A stretch of 64,000 bases of DNA from Helianthus annuus (GCF_002127325.2 NC_035447.2:27169778-27233777); one strand, 5' to 3'. Numbered from the stretch's first letter, positions 1 through 11,844 are shown. Program-made: numbers and translations. The notes: generated by a model from the letters alone, not told the origin.

Positions 1-158
1 TGGCGCAGGGGTACTGAAGGATTTTGTAGAATTTCAATGCGTATCTCCTTTGCCAGGTGTTGGAAGCTGGTGGATGCAAGTTTTGAGAGTGCATCCGCGG
101 ATTTGTTTTCACTTCTGTTGATATGTCGGATATTAAATGAAGTGAACTGTGATGTTAG

Positions 159-779
159 TTACAGGGCCTGCTCGAGGTAGAGGATCATGATATCACCCTT
201 TGCGGCATAGTCGCCGCGTATCTGCCCTGCAACCAACAAGGAGTCGACGTATGCTTCCAAATGTTGCACGCCGAGTTTGACTGCTAAACGTAGTCCTGCC
301 AGTAGGGCCTCGTACTCTGCCTCGTTATTTGTGCTTTTGAAATCGAGGCGGATTGCATATGTAAGTTCTTGGCCATCAGGGCTGACGAGTCGTAGACCTG
401 CGCCTGCACCTTCCTCGTTGGAGGCACCATCAGTAAAAAGTGCCCAAGTTTCGGAGGAAGATGGAGCTGGCGTGGAATTTTGTGCTTCTTCGCATTCTTG
501 AATGCGATTGGCCGGTACCTCGGCGGCGAAATCAGCTAAGACTTGGCCTTTAATCGCGAGGCGCGGTTTATAGTTCAGCGTGTGCGCGCCTAGCTCACTT
601 GCCCATTTTGCTAACCTCCCAGAAATGTTAGGTTTGGATAGGATCGGGCCGATCCTGTAATTGGTTAGCACCGTGATGACATGGTTTGCGAAATATCGTC
701 GCAACCGTCTTGATGCATGTACCAGAGCTAATACCAATTTCTCCATTATTGAATATCTTGTTTCTGGGTCGTTGAGCAT
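159..779 (-). pseudogene. Tat pol fragment: degenerate RNase H plus second RNase H-like domain
   Basis: The 206-residue frame continues the pol polyprotein after a one-base shift near 811-815. Residues 1-90 are the end of the RT-linked RNase H. The position where I expect a catalytic Asp reads Asn (N40 in LTNYRI), although a later Asp (D83, LADF) is present. Residues 111-206 form a second, archaeal-like RNase H with D117 (FTDGAS), E155 (NNEAEYEAL) and D179 (YVDS), as is typical of Tat elements. The role would be removal of template RNA during reverse transcription in virus-like particles. The frame ends at 159 in the spacer before integrase, which lies outside the window. Confidence 0.8.
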
Positions 780-1924
780 CTTGCTGATGTAATAGATGGG
801 TGTTTGAACCCCTCCCGCTCCACTATCAGTACCGCACCTACCGCGTTGTCTGCGGCAGATAGGTATAATATGAGTGGTTCATCCTTGCGTGGTGCGGTTA
901 GAGTTGGGAGTTGTATCAAACACTCCTTCATTTCCCGGAAGGCATTTTCGGCTTCTGCGGTCCACTGGAATTGTTCTTTCTTTAAACAGTTCCGCAGGGT
1001 CTTGATGAAGGGATAGGAATTAGCTGCATGGTTGGCTAAGAATCTATTTAGTGCGGCTAGCCTGCCGGCCAACCGTTGCATTTCTTTCATCGTTGAAGGC
1101 GATGACATGCGCTCGATTGCCTGTACCTTTTCCGGGTTTACCTTGAATCCATATTTGGTTACGATGAATCCAAGGAATTTGCCTTCTTCCATTCCAAACG
1201 AGCATTTCCCTGGATTGAGCTTTATGTTAACGCTTCGCAGAGTTTGGAATGTTCGTTCAATATCAGTGAGCATGGTATCTTCCTCCATGCTCATGACGAC
1301 TAGGTCGTCCATGTAGATTTCGACACTTTTGTTTATTTGCCCGTGGAAAGTGTCGTTCATCAGTTTTTGATAGGTTGCGCCCGCGTTGCGCAACCCAAAC
1401 GGCATTTTTGTATAGCAGTAATTCCCGGTGGGAGTGCGAAATGCCGTTTTGTCTTCATTCTCGATTGCCATCTGTACTTGGTGGTAGCCTTTATAGCAAT
1501 CGAGGAAACACTTCCATCTGAATGGTGCGAGGTTGTCGACTTTTTCGTTGATTTCCGGAAGTGCGTAACAATCCTTGGAACAGGCTTTGTTGAGATCTTT
1601 GTAATCGACGCACATGCGCCAGCCCCCGGATGGTTTTTCTACCATGACTGGGTTGGATAACCAAGTCTGGTATTTAACTTCCCGCAGGATGCCTGCGGAG
1701 AGCAGTTCTTCCACCTGCTCATGCATCGCCTGGTTTTTAGCGGATCCAAGGTGGCGTTGGCCTTGGATCACCGGCTTAATACCTGGCATGGTATTTAAGC
1801 AATGTTGCGCAATTTCACGCGGGACCCCAGTCATGTCTGCGGGTGTCCACGTGAAAATGTCTTGGTTCCTGAAGAGAAGCTGCTTCAGGTGCGCTCTGGT
1901 GTTGGGGGACAAGGCGTGGCCCAA
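746..1924 (-). pseudogene. Tat pol fragment: reverse transcriptase
   Basis: This is a 392-residue segment of pol. The fingers/palm motif WRMCVDYKDLN is at 102-112, the first catalytic Asp at about 142 (FLDCYKGYHQ), MPFGLRNAGATYQ at 174-186, and the YMDD catalytic box at 204-207. The connection and the start of RNase H follow. Upstream, the same frame is open to a TAG at 1961-1963 that separates it from the protease segment. Downstream, a one-base loss in a G run near 811-815 sends the frame to a stop at 746, while the true continuation lies in the neighbouring frame (159-779). It would copy element RNA to DNA; with these breaks it is probably inactive. Confidence 0.9.
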
Positions 1925-1960
1925 CGTAACCTTTTGTTCTGGGTATCTCGCGTTGAGAAC

Positions 1961-2446
1961 CTATTTTTCTGGTTGATTGTTGGGGGTAGGCCTTGCTATC
2001 TTGGTCGGACGTATTTCGTCCGACATCATGACGTCTCTGCGTGCGTAGATTATCGCGACCCCCGTTTCGGTTGGGAAACCGACCGCATAGTGGGGTACGG
2101 ACATAATCATATTGAAATCACCTTGGGATTCTCTCCCAAGGAGAACGTCATATCTGGAGGTATGAGGTAAAACCATGAAGTTTACCTCTTCTGTTCGTGT
2201 GTGCCTTCCGCTGGTAAGGCGCACAGGAAAAGTAATTTGGCCGAGGGGAAAGACAGTTTCCCCTGCGAACCCGGCCAACGGGTAGTCCACTGCTTGCAAC
2301 CGATCTTTGTCCTCCTGATCGAACTGGTTGAAGCATTGCTCAAAGATGATATCGGAAGTACTGCCAGGGTCGATGAATAGACGCTCGGTGCAGTAATGAG
2401 CCAGTTGGCCTGTAATAACAACGGCGTGTCTGTCGCGCGGGCCGCC
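1961..2446 (-). pseudogene. Tat pol fragment: aspartic protease
   Basis: The frame runs from just after the gag stop (TGA, 2447-2449) to a TAG at 1961-1963. It contains the retropepsin-like active site FIDPGSTSDI, a DPGS variant of the usual D-T/S-G, and a downstream hydrophobic strand with YDVLLGRE, matching the ILG(R) motif near the protease C-terminus. Gag, protease and RT are all in the same frame with one stop between each. The sequence cannot distinguish programmed read-through from simple nonsense mutations. Two such stops plus other frameshifts favour decay. Confidence 0.75.
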
Positions 2447-3640
2447 TCAGACTTTTGGAAAGACGACTTGCTCGTCTTTCCAGTCATTGTCCGGTCTTCT
2501 CGCCGCATTGCGCAGCCTACCCTTACCTCCGTTGATCATGTGGGTTGAGGCCACATACATGGTCCTATTCCCTGAGGAGGTGCCTTCGCCATGAGGAGTG
2601 ATGCGCTTGGTGGGTTTCTGCCCACCTGGCAGAAGATGTTGTAGTTTCCCCTCTTTTAAGGCCCGCTCAATCTCCAGCCGGAGACTGATGCAGTTGTTTG
2701 TGGTGTGGCCCGAGTCCTTATGATACTCACAATAAAGAGTGAGATCCTGATTTTTCTTGGACTTCATTGGTTGGGCCGGTCGCAAGAGCTGTGCGTCCGT
2801 AAGAAGGACTTTACTTGGCGACACAGTAATCTCGGTCCAGTTGCGGTCCCGAGAATCTTTCTTTGGCGCCCGGTTGTCCCGTTGGGAATTATGGTTCCTT
2901 GGGTCAAACGGGTTGGTCCGCGGGAAGTATGGTTTGGAAATACTGTCGCGATTTCCTACGTCCCGGTTGCGTTTATTGTTACGCTTGGACCCCTGGTGGG
3001 AGGTTTCGGCTTGGGGTTGTGCCTTTGACATATGCGGTTCAAGGGACCGCTGCGTCTGGGCGTATGTCTTGACTGCGGCCATGACATCTTCCCATTTTTT
3101 AGGCAAGCCCTCCTTGCCATAGATGGTCATAACCATCTGCTTGTCCCTGACGGCCTTGATGAAATGGTTTCGTGCCATTTGATCTGCCACGTCACCTATT
3201 TCTAGGCACTCTTTATTGTACCGGACGACGAATGCTTCTAGAGATTCGTCGTCCCTTCGCCAGATATTCATGACGTCTAACGAATCACGTTCGTGACGTC
3301 GTTGCTGGCTGAAATGGGCGAGGAACTTTGCATGCAAGTCCTTGAATGAGACTAGTGATGCCACCGACAAAGAATCGAACCAAGCCCTGGCCAAACCTGT
3401 GAGGGTCTGGGGGAAAAAATTGCACCAAGTAGGTTCATCCCACTGGCCGTTGCATCCCGCGCCCATGAAAACGTTCATGTGGTCGTCCGGGTCGGACAAA
3501 CCGCTGTATTTCCCAATGTTGAATGGGAATTTTGTTGTGGTGACATAGGCGTGGGCAATTCGCGGGGCGAATTTTGAGTTTACGGCCGCAGCTTTCGGCC
3601 TGTAGGGCTGGTTTTCAGGGCGCTTTGCAGCCCTGAGTTA
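2447..3640 (-). pseudogene. Tat gag, capsid and C-terminal part
   Basis: The open frame includes the plant gag core (retrotransposon gag fold): the segment around WCNFFPQTLTGLARAWFDSL, and FKDLHAKFLAHFSQQRR followed by the DESLEAFVVRYNKE stretch. After the core it becomes a basic Lys/Arg/Asn-rich tail. A C-x2-C-type cluster is seen only weakly (LYCEYHKDSGHTTNNC). The frame continues upstream of the first plausible start and meets a TAA near 3625, so the N-terminal gag lies in another frame. The stop at 2447 is an in-frame TGA followed directly by protease. The product would form the capsid of virus-like particles. Confidence 0.8.
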
Positions 3641-4026
3641 TGTGTTGCGTGGATGAGTGGGAGGAATATAGTTGCGTCCTCCCGGTCTGCTGCTGGTGTC
3701 ATGCGAATCCCCGTAATATGTATGGTCGTCCGGGTCGGTACGGCCATGACCTTATACTGGGGCAGCGGTCCCAGCCGGCTTTGGATGCCGGAACTGCGGT
3801 GGACTGTGGATTGCCGCCTATTACCACCTTGGGGGCCTAGGCGGCTTTGAATTGGTCCTCTGGTGCGGGACCCGTATGAGGAGTCGTCCTCATCTAATGT
3901 GCGGACCTCACAGTAAGAGGATCCGCGGTCCTCACGCCTGCTTCTGGAGGCTGGACGTAAGGGTGCCCTGCCGTCGTATTGTAAAATACGACCCGCAGGT
4001 GTGGTTGGTGCCGGGGTAGGCCCGGC

Positions 4027-4287
4027 CTATATTTGCGCTTCAGCGCAAGCTCGGTTATATGTTGCGGCCAGCAGGGCGGCCTGCTGGTCATACCAGGTGT
4101 GAGGGTCCATGTCCGGAGGGATCACAGATGCGTACTGTGATAGGTCGTGTCCGAACGTTAGGGATGGACCCCTTTGCGTGGAGGTGCCAATGTGGCCCGG
4201 ATTTGGGTCCGGGGGTGCTGTCCCCGCATTTCCTGGGTTGGTGGGGAGTAGATTATCCCCGGTAGTGTTGTTTTGGTGATCAGTCAT
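4027..4287 (-). pseudogene. Tat gag, N-terminal part
   Basis: An ATG at 4285-4287 lies about 55 bases downstream of the PBS and opens an 87-codon frame. It is rich in Asn, Pro, Thr and Gly and ends at a TAG (4027-4029). The same frame is open again beyond the stop as an Arg/Gly/Ser-rich stretch to roughly 3650, where the frame changes to join the capsid core. This is the expected low-complexity N-terminus of a plant gag. The start is chosen because it is the first ATG after the PBS that leads into this region; an earlier in-frame Met at 4350 lies in the PBS and is not credible. Confidence 0.6.
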
Positions 4288-4340
4288 GATTTTTTGAGAG
4301 GGAGAAGGATGGTTGAAAAAAAAAGTGCTAAGAGTAGCGG

Positions 4341-4350
4341 TGGGCGCCAA
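4341..4350 (-). other. Primer-binding site, TGGCGCC type
   Basis: On the minus strand TTGGCGCCCA directly follows the LTR end. TGGCGCC is the tRNA 3'-end complement used by Tat and Athila elements. Confidence 0.75.
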
Positions 4351-4624
4351 TGATGAAACAATGGTTAACCGGGCTGGGTTAACTCACGGGTCTCGTCAAG
4401 AAGGGTTAATCCCTTCCTCTCGAGGATCGCTGGCTGGTCACCGGTGGGTTGATCTCCTGCACAAGGAAACAAACCGTGACTCGTAACAAGGAGGATGGGG
4501 TGGGGGGTGCTCCTTGTTACCACTCTCCGGCGTGAGAATCAGTAGTCTGCTTGGGAAACAAAGTATGATAGTAGTAGTAGTGAGAGAGTTGTGAAGAGAT
4601 ACCTCAAACCTGGTTTGGGGTTGG

Positions 4625-4633
4625 TATTTATAG
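4625..4633 (-). promoter_or_regulatory. TATA box in Tat LTR
   Basis: CTATAAATA on the minus strand (plus strand TATTTATAG) is the only strong TATA in this LTR and is placed to start transcription towards the PBS. Confidence 0.6.
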
Positions 4634-4821
4634 CCGAGGAGTGAAGGAGGAGGTGGATGGATAGACTGACGGCATGCTGCACCGTTGCAGGTGTGTCAGA
4701 CATGTTGGCCGGGGAGGCGACGCCACGTCAGTCTGTTGCTTACGTAGTCCTGACAGGCGGCTGCCATTGGTGCTACTTGCTCTGTGGTGTCAGTCCCACT
4801 TGATGAGTAGATAGGGAGCGG

Positions 4822-5048
4822 TGCAAGCCGCATCGCTGTCTGCGATAACTGTAGATGTTCCCGCATCCTACTCTTCTGATCAAGAAATACGCGAAATGCG
4901 GTGCCAGGCCGCATCGTCAGCTGTGGTGACTGTTGTTGTTATCCAGCTTCTCTGTATTGATAGAAGTGTTCACTGGATGCGGTGCCAGGCCGCATCGCTG
5001 TGAATACTTCCGTTTTCATACACCAGATGCGGTGCCAGCCGCATCGCT
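4822..5048. repeat. Four palindromic GATGCGG...CCGCATC units in Tat LTR U3
   Basis: A half or full unit occurs near 4826, 4894-4919, 4976-5001 and 5023-5048. The full unit has arms ATGCGG and CCGCAT around TGCCA(GG). All lie upstream of the TATA box on the element's own strand. Confidence 0.75.
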
Positions 5049-5225
5049 ATACCGTTCTCATATTCCAGGTAAGTCCTCCTCCATCACTGGACAGATTGGA
5101 TTCAACCACTGTGTCGATGCGTTCCCGCACGGACATAAGTAGGTTGTTAGCTAGTGGGGTTTTTGATAAGGGTAATGGTCACTCGCGGTCGATGCTGACG
5201 CGAGATCTGGGACCATACCCCTTCA

Positions 5226-6041
5226 CGTGTGATTTAGTTTACGAAGATTTTCAATGCCGAGAACCTCGATCAGAGAGTAAAAAAGGCGTAAGGTTCACAA
5301 TGGTGCAAAATTAAAATGGGATATACCGGGCTAGGATTCGAGTTACAGGAACAAGGGCCAAACCTAGCACCCAAGAATGGAAACGTCGGGCGAAAACACT
5401 TGACAACCTCCTAGAAGCAGCTTTTCTTGCCACCAGACCTTTCTCCATCAATTAGGAATCTGATGCCGTCACTAAACACATTCCTTAAATTGTAGCCATT
5501 TGTTGAGTGTTTTTTTGTGTCTAATCCGCATATATATCACCATTGCCCTTGATTTTCTTGACTGTATATCTCTTAAATGTCAACATATACACGTGTGATT
5601 TAGTTTACAAAGATTTTTCAATGCCGAGAACCTCGATCAAAGAGTAAAAAAGGCGTAAGGTTCACAATGGTGCAAAATTAAAATGGGATATACCGGGCTA
5701 GGATTCGAGTTACAGGAACAAGGGCCAAACCTAGCACCCAAGAATGGAATCGTCGGGCAAAAACACTTGACAACCTCCTAGAAGCAGCTTTTCTTGCCAC
5801 CAGACCTTTCTCCATCAATTAGTAATCTGATGCCGTCACTAAACACATTCCTTAAGTTGTAGCCATTTGTTGAGTGTTTTTTTGGTGTCTAATCCTCATA
5901 TATATCACCATTGCTCTTGATTTTCTTAACTGTATATCTCTTAAATGTGAACATATACACATGTGATTTAGTTTACGAAGATTTTTCAATGCCGAGAACC
6001 TCGATCAGAGAGTAAAAAAGGTGTAAGGTTCACAATGGTGT
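5226..6041. repeat. 368-bp satellite, left block
   Basis: Just over two tandem monomers. The anchor CACGTGTGATTTAGTTTAC recurs at about 5225, 5591 and 5959, a period of 366-368. Monomers here share the CCTAGCACCCAAG variant. No coding sequence is supported. The block is cut at 6041, inside a monomer, by the truncated end of the Tekay element. Confidence 0.95.
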
Positions 6042-7304
6042 CTTTTCCTTTATTATTTTATTTCATAACTCGGGATAAAACCCCGATAATTTACAATAAT
6101 AAGATTTTTCTGATAAATCTTTATTTCAAAACATATTTCTTTATTTTATACTGAGCCACTATCGTAAGCTTGAAATGCTCTCCGGCACTTTTCCTGAATT
6201 ACAGTAGATCACCTGAAACATGTTTTAAAAAGGTTTTTGTCAGCGGGGAAATACTGAGTGAATCATTCATTTTACTAAAAACGACACATTTGTTATAATT
6301 CACAGTATTAAGATCTTTTACATATGTTTCTGATATCAACCAACTACCCACAGTATTTGTCACTCGACCGGATCTGTGACAGTGGTCATATCACCATTGG
6401 CTGCCCCAATGAATGACGTATCACTAATTTTTAGGTTCGCCCACCTAAAGTGATAAAAACAGTAGTAATGTGCACAATACCCCACATACTGGCTGTAATT
6501 TGGTGATTACATCAACTTAATCACTGTAATTATAATTTTGAAAATAATTTGGAGTATTGTAAAACATTTGATAAAAAGAGAATGACTCACATTGCAGATT
6601 TAACACGGACAGAATATGATTTAGCCTGGTTAACCTAATTTCAATAATAATGCATACAAAACTGGGTTAGTGATCAATACAGCAGTCACGATAACTCACG
6701 AAATCAAATTCTAATAATGAACGACAAAGTGCAATACTTAAACATTCATCGATTTAACGACGAACGACAAAGTATAACCCAATGTGGGCGGCACTTAAAC
6801 ATTCTTTGGATATATTGATCTCGGAAAATGAATCGTAATAGCGATCGAGTGATTACCCTGTTTTGCGGCAGCAATTCGAAAGCAGTGTGTGTTTAACTGT
6901 AGTATAACGACTGTAACTCAACGTACAGACAGCAACTTTACGTCGTTTTCATTTCCAAATTCAATTCCCAAGGTCGGCTATTTATAGCCAGAAAATAGCC
7001 TCGCTTACGGACCGTAAGCCATAACCCTTACGGTCCGTAAAGGTTCGGTCTAATTTGTAGAGTAGCCTAGTCAGTGGTATAGGCTTGATGAATCAACTAT
7101 TTCGAAAATTCTCAGTTTAGACAACGCAATTTAAAGATAATTATCAATTAGGGTTTTACCCCTCTGAGTTTTAGGGGCCCTGATCCTAATTCCGATTGTT
7201 CTGAAAATTTTAGGGTTATTGCAGAATTACTTGGGTGTCTCAATTAGGGTTTCCTTATTGACTAATTATCATTCTAATTATAAATTTTAATGAGAGTTGT
7301 TACA
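6042..7304 (-). repeat. 3' LTR of Tekay element, end-truncated
   Basis: Base 6042 aligns with 13621 and 7304 with 14883 of the 5' LTR. The first 121 bp (13500-13620) have no counterpart here. It ends GTTACA next to the polypurine tract. It holds a TATA box (minus strand, 6978-6987) and, 17 bp upstream, a pair of CTTACGG/CCGTAAG palindromes at 7004-7018 and 7027-7040. Confidence 0.92.
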
Positions 7305-7318
7305 TCCTCCCCACCTTA
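7305..7318 (-). other. Polypurine tract of Tekay element
   Basis: The minus strand reads AAGGTGGGGAGGA directly before the LTR start TGTAAC. This is the expected plus-strand DNA primer site. Confidence 0.8.
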
Positions 7319-7340
7319 AGAAAAATCTCGTCCTAGAGAT

Positions 7341-9551
7341 TCATTGAAATAGATGAGGGTATTTCCGCTTCATTTCTGACTCCAGTTCCCAAGTATATTC
7401 TGGTCCTCTCTTTGAATTCCATTTGACTTTCACCAGTACTAGTCGCTTGTGTTTGAGAAACTTGATTTTCTTATCTTCTATTTGTAAGGGTTTCTCTATG
7501 AATTTCAGCTTTTCATTTACCTCTATGTCTTGAAGAGGTACTACCAGGGATTCGTCTGATAGACATTTCTTAAGATTGGATACATGAAATACATCATGTA
7601 CTCCAGCTAGTTCTTCTGGTAGTTGTAAGCGATAAGCAACTGGTCTGATTCGTTGAATCACTGGGAATGGTCCAACATATCTTGGACTCAGTTTTCCTTT
7701 CTTACCGAATCGTACGACTCCTTTCCAGGGAGATACTTTCAACAGTACTTTGTCTCCTATCTGGAATTCAAGTGGCTTGCGACGATTGTCTGCATAGCTT
7801 TTCTGGCGATCTCTGGCTGTTTTCAATCTTTCCTTGATTTGAGTTATCTTGTCTGTGGTTTCTTGCATGATTTCTGGACCTGATAATTGACTTTCTCCTA
7901 TTTCCGCCCAACATACGGGAGTTCTGCACTTGCGTCCATACAGTGCTTCGAATGGAGCGGCTTCGATGCTTGAATGATAACTATTATTATAGGAGAATTC
8001 GATTAATGGTAAATGGTTATCCCAATTACCTCCAAAGTCAATTACACATGCTCGGAGCATGTCTTCCAGAGTTTGGATCGTCCTTTCACTTTGTCCGTCT
8101 GTTTGTGGATGATATGCAGTACTTAAATTGAGTCGGGTTCCAATTGCTTCTTGGAAACTTGTCCAGAAACGGGAAGTGAAACGACTATCTCTATCCGATA
8201 CAATGGAGAGTGGAACTCCATGTAAAGATACTATTTCATCTACGTACAACTTGGCTAACCTTTCCATGCTAAAGGTTTCTTTTATTGGTAGAAAATGAGC
8301 GGATTTGGTTAATCGATCCACAATTACCCAAATCGCATCATTACCTTTTCTGGTTTTGGGTAACTTAGTAACAAAGTCCATTGTTATGAGTTCCCATTTC
8401 CATACAGGCATTTCTAACTGTTGTAGTAGACCTGAAGGTTTCTGCTGTTCGGCTTTAACTTGTGAACAGGTTAAACACTTAGATACGTATTCGGCTATAT
8501 CCTTCTTCATTCCTATCCACCAGAAATTCTCTCTTAAATCTTGGTACATCTTATTGTTTCCTGGGTGTATAGTATACCTAGATTTATGAGCTTCCTCTAA
8601 AATCTTTGATCTTAAATTTCCCTGCTTAGGTACCCAAATTCTGCTTTTGTGGAATTTCCAAATTCCATCATTTCCTTGTTCCAATTCTTTTAAGTAACCT
8701 TTCATTCCTTCGGCGTCGTCCTTGATTGCCGTTTCCTGAATTTCTTTCAATTGTTCCATTAAATCTGCTTGTAGATTTATTCTAAGAGCACGAACTCGCC
8801 TTTGCTTCTCATGATACTTACGACTTAAGGCGTCTGCGACTACGTTTGCCTTTCCTTCGTGATATTGAATATCACAGTCGTAATCACTCAGGATTTCCAT
8901 CCATCTTCTTTGCCTCATGTTTAACTCTTTTTGCCCAAATATATACCTTAAACTCTTATGATCTGTATAAACAGTAAACTTACTTCCATACAGATAATGT
9001 CTCCATATCTTAAGGGCAAAAACTATAGCTCCTAATTCTAAATCATGAGTCGTATAGTTTTCTTCGTGCTTTTTCAATTGTCTGGAAGCATATGCAATTA
9101 CCTTCTTGCGTTGCATCAACACACATCCGTATCCTAATTTAGAAGCATCACAATATACCTCAAAATCTTCTGTTCCTTCTGGTAAGGCTAAGATTGGAGC
9201 ATTGGTTAATTTCTGCTTTAAAATTCTGAAGGCCTCTTCTTGTTTAGGTCCCCACTCAAACTTAGTGGCTTTACAGGTTAGCTTAGTTAATGGTACAACT
9301 ATCTTGGAAAAATCCTTAATAAACCGTCTATAATACCCGGCTAAACCCATAAAACTTCTAATTTCCATTGCAGTTTGCGGAACCTTCCAATTGGTAATTG
9401 CTTCTATCTTAGCAGGATCTACGTGAATACCTTCGTGATTCACCATGTGTCCTAAAAATTGCACTTCTTGTAGCCAAAATTCACACTTCGAGAATTTGCA
9501 TATAACTTTTCTTTTCTTAACAAAGTTAAGAGTGCATGCAAGTGTTGACAA
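7341..9551 (-). pseudogene. Tekay pol C-terminal part: RT end, RNase H, integrase, chromodomain
   Basis: The 736-codon frame holds the RT thumb, then RNase H with D135 (YCDAS), E172, D197 (YTDH) and D240. Integrase follows with an HHCC zinc finger (H322, H329, C359, C362) and a DDE triad (D392 in ITMDF, D453 in SDRD, E489 in QSERT). A GPF/Y-like module (YVGPFPV) and a C-terminal chromodomain-like segment (about 690-736, with VKWNSKRGPEYTWE) complete it. The chromodomain of this group binds histone marks and targets insertion to heterochromatin, which fits its position in a satellite. The Met at 9551 is not the real start: the frame is the continuation of the 9452-10620 frame, separated by a one-base loss in an A run near 9495. 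All catalytic residues I looked for are present. Confidence 0.92.
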
Positions 9552-10620
9552 TGTTCAACCTGACTTTTTGAATAAATAAGTATATCGTCTATGAAAACAA
9601 TTACAAATTTATCCAGATATGGTTTACAGATCCTGTTCATCATGTCCATAAATGCTGCAGGTGCATTAGTTAACCCAAAGGGCATGACTGTAAACTCATA
9701 ATGTCCATACCTAGTTCTAAAAGCAGTTTTAGGTATGTCTTCTTCTTGAACCTTTAATTGATGATATCCGGAGCGCAAATCTATCTTAGAAAAATATTTA
9801 GCGCATTGTAATTGATCGAAAAGATCATCAATCCTAGGTAATGGGTATCGATTCTTAATTGTAACCTTATTCAACTCTCTATAATCGATACACATTCTCA
9901 TTGATCCATCTTTCTTTTTCACAAACAACACTGGTGCACCCCAAGGGGATGAACTAGGTTGTATAAATCCTTTGCTTAGTAATTCATCTAATTGCTTCTT
10001 TAATTCTAGCATTTCGGTAGGAGCTAATCGATAGGGTGCCTTGGTTATCGGTGTAGTTCCTGGAATTAGATGAATCCTAAATTCTACCTCCCTATCTGGT
10101 GGTAACCCAGGTAAATCTTCCGGAAATACATCTGGGTATTCTGAGACTACAGGAATTTCCTTAAGTTCTTTTCCTTTAGTACGAATGATTACTGAAATCA
10201 TATATACTATTCCTTGTTTCCGTTCATAATTAGCAACTTTCATTACTGATATGAACTTTAGCGGCTTTCGAGGTTTATCTCCTGTAATCATGATTACTTT
10301 CCCAGTAGGTGATTGAATTTCTATAGAGTTTCTATCACAAATGATTTGAGCATGGTTGGCTATTAACCAATCCATTCCTAACACAACATCAAATTCAGCT
10401 AATTTCATAGGCAATAGGTTTGCAGTAAATTTATGACCTGAGAGTTCTATTTCTACTTTTTGCAAAACCTGATTGATTTTTACTGAATTCCCATCTGCAG
10501 TTTCGACTGTAAAAATTTGCCTAACGGTAGTTAAGGGTAACTTAAGAGCTTGACAGAATGAAGTATTTATAAAACTTTGGTTTGCACCAGAGTCAAATAA
10601 TACTTTTGCATAAACGTTGT
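9452..10620 (-). pseudogene. Tekay pol N-terminal part: protease and reverse transcriptase
   Basis: The frame is open from about 10620, with a protease active site of the DSGA form ([11 protein letters not shown]) at about 10560-10590. Counting residues from 10465, the protease ends with VLGMDWL (28-34), the linker with [11 protein letters not shown] follows, and RT carries [17 protein letters not shown] (183-199), the first Asp in [22 protein letters not shown] and the catalytic FIDD box (291-294). It shifts frame near 9495 into the next segment and then stops at 9452. Gag and protease were also joined in frame originally, since a one-base change near 10617 now separates them. Confidence 0.92.
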
Positions 10621-11844
10621 GAAATTAAACGTACCGGCTATGACATCCGGAATGAGCTCTGCTTCTTGAGTGGTTAGCTGGAATGCTCTGGCATTCTTCT
10701 TAGTAGCTCCTTCGGTCGCTTTGGGTTTGTTATCTACGGGTTTGATTAACTTAGGACATTCTGTTTTGAAATGTCCGGCTTCTCCACAATTGTAACAAAT
10801 TATGGATTTCTTCCTGCAGTTTTCTTCACGATGTCCTATCGTTTTGCAAAAATTGCAAAGTTTATTACATCTTCCAAAATGATTCTTTTTGCAAATTTTG
10901 CAGAATGGCAAAGTTGAAGATTGCCCTGTTCCTTTCTTTTTGAAATTACTATTATTACCTATCCTAAATCCTTGGGTAATTTTCTGAGCTAATTCCTTCT
11001 TTCTATCTTCATCTCTTGTGCGTATCAGTTCATCAGTTAGGGTGTTAGCTAATTCTACTGCATCGTCAATAGTGCGAGGTCTCGCAGCCTTAACGATATT
11101 GCGAATTTCGCTAATTAATCCCCAAATATAGCGAGAAATGAGTACCGGTTCTGGCGAAGCCAGGTTAGGTACCACTCTAGCATATTCGAAGAATGTCGAA
11201 GTATAACCACGACAATCCACACCTAACATCCGATGAGTTAGGAACTTATTTGCCATTTTTTCCTTTTCATACTCAGGACAGAATTTTCTTTCTACGAGAT
11301 TCTTAAATTCTTCCCAAGTCATAGCATAAGCCCTATTTCTTCCTTTAGCTTGTAACACAGTGTTCCACCATTCAAGTGCTCCTTCTTTAAACAGATTTGA
11401 TGCGTACATGACTTGATCATCTTTGGCACACTTACTTATTGCAATTACTGCTTCGGTTTTCTCTAACCAACGTAGTGATGCAGTTGCCCCTTCATTGCCT
11501 GCAAATTCAGTGGGTTTACAAGCAAGGAATTCTTTGAAAGTGCAACCAGGTGTTGCAGCCTTCTGTTTCTTAGGGAGCGGCGTGTGCTGGGATTCATTAT
11601 CATGATTAACATGATTATTGCCCACGTTTATACTATTACTGAAGTTATCCTCAATAGTATGTTTACTAGGAATGATTTGCTGCGGTTCGATTGGACTTTT
11701 TACAGCAGCAACAAATGCTGGAATAGCATTGGCTATCCCTTGAGCAACAATATTTTCAATATCTTGTCTAGTCATATATTGATCCCCTGGATGTTGTTCC
11801 GACTGATTAACTTCATTTACCGGTTCATTACCACTATTTGCCAT
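10567..11844 (-). CDS. Tekay gag polyprotein
   Basis: The 425-residue protein starts at the first ATG after the upstream small reading frames. Residues about 100-260 are the plant gag capsid core ([47 protein letters not shown]). Three zinc knuckles follow at about 315-326 (C-x2-C-x3-H-x3-C), 330-343 and 350-363 (C-x2-C-x4-H-x4-C). These bind element RNA during packaging. The C-terminus after about residue 405 is frameshifted sequence that should have run into protease, so a fused gag-pro-pol is no longer made from this copy, but gag itself looks intact. Confidence 0.9.
   Translation of the reverse strand: MANSGNEPVNEVNQSEQHPGDQYMTRQDIENIVAQGIANAIPAFVAAVKSPIEPQQIIPSKHTIEDNFSNSINVGNNHVNHDNESQHTPLPKKQKAATPGCTFKEFLACKPTEFAGNEGATASLRWLEKTEAVIAISKCAKDDQVMYASNLFKEGALEWWNTVLQAKGRNRAYAMTWEEFKNLVERKFCPEYEKEKMANKFLTHRMLGVDCRGYTSTFFEYARVVPNLASPEPVLISRYIWGLISEIRNIVKAARPRTIDDAVELANTLTDELIRTRDEDRKKELAQKITQGFRIGNNSNFKKKGTGQSSTLPFCKICKKNHFGRCNKLCNFCKTIGHREENCRKKSIICYNCGEAGHFKTECPKLIKPVDNKPKATEGATKKNARAFQLTTQEAELIPDVIAGTFNFTTFMQKYYLTLVQTKVL

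Larger units (their letters stand above)
1..5225 (-). mobile_element. Ty3/gypsy Tat-lineage retrotransposon, partial
   Basis: The minus strand reads LTR (4351-5225), a TGGCGCC-type PBS, gag, protease, reverse transcriptase and a two-part RNase H, then runs out of the window at base 1, so integrase and the 3' LTR are not seen. The Tat assignment rests on a second RNase H-like domain after the polymerase RNase H, the tRNA type of the PBS and the style of the gag. The coding region is broken: gag, protease and RT lie in one frame but are separated by single stop codons, gag changes frame near 3625, and a one-base shift separates RT from RNase H. The element is therefore defective. Its outer LTR edge abuts the 368-bp satellite, so it probably inserted into or next to that array. 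Confidence 0.85.
4351..5225 (-). repeat. 5' LTR of Tat element
   Basis: The 875-bp repeat begins TGATGAAACA next to the PBS and ends ...CCTTCA where satellite sequence resumes, giving TGA...TCA ends. The partner LTR is outside the window, so the outer edge is inferred from the satellite junction. It contains a TATA box on the minus strand and, further upstream, four copies of a GCGG/CCGC palindrome. A TCGCG...CGCGA inverted repeat sits near the outer end (about 5183-5205). Confidence 0.7.
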
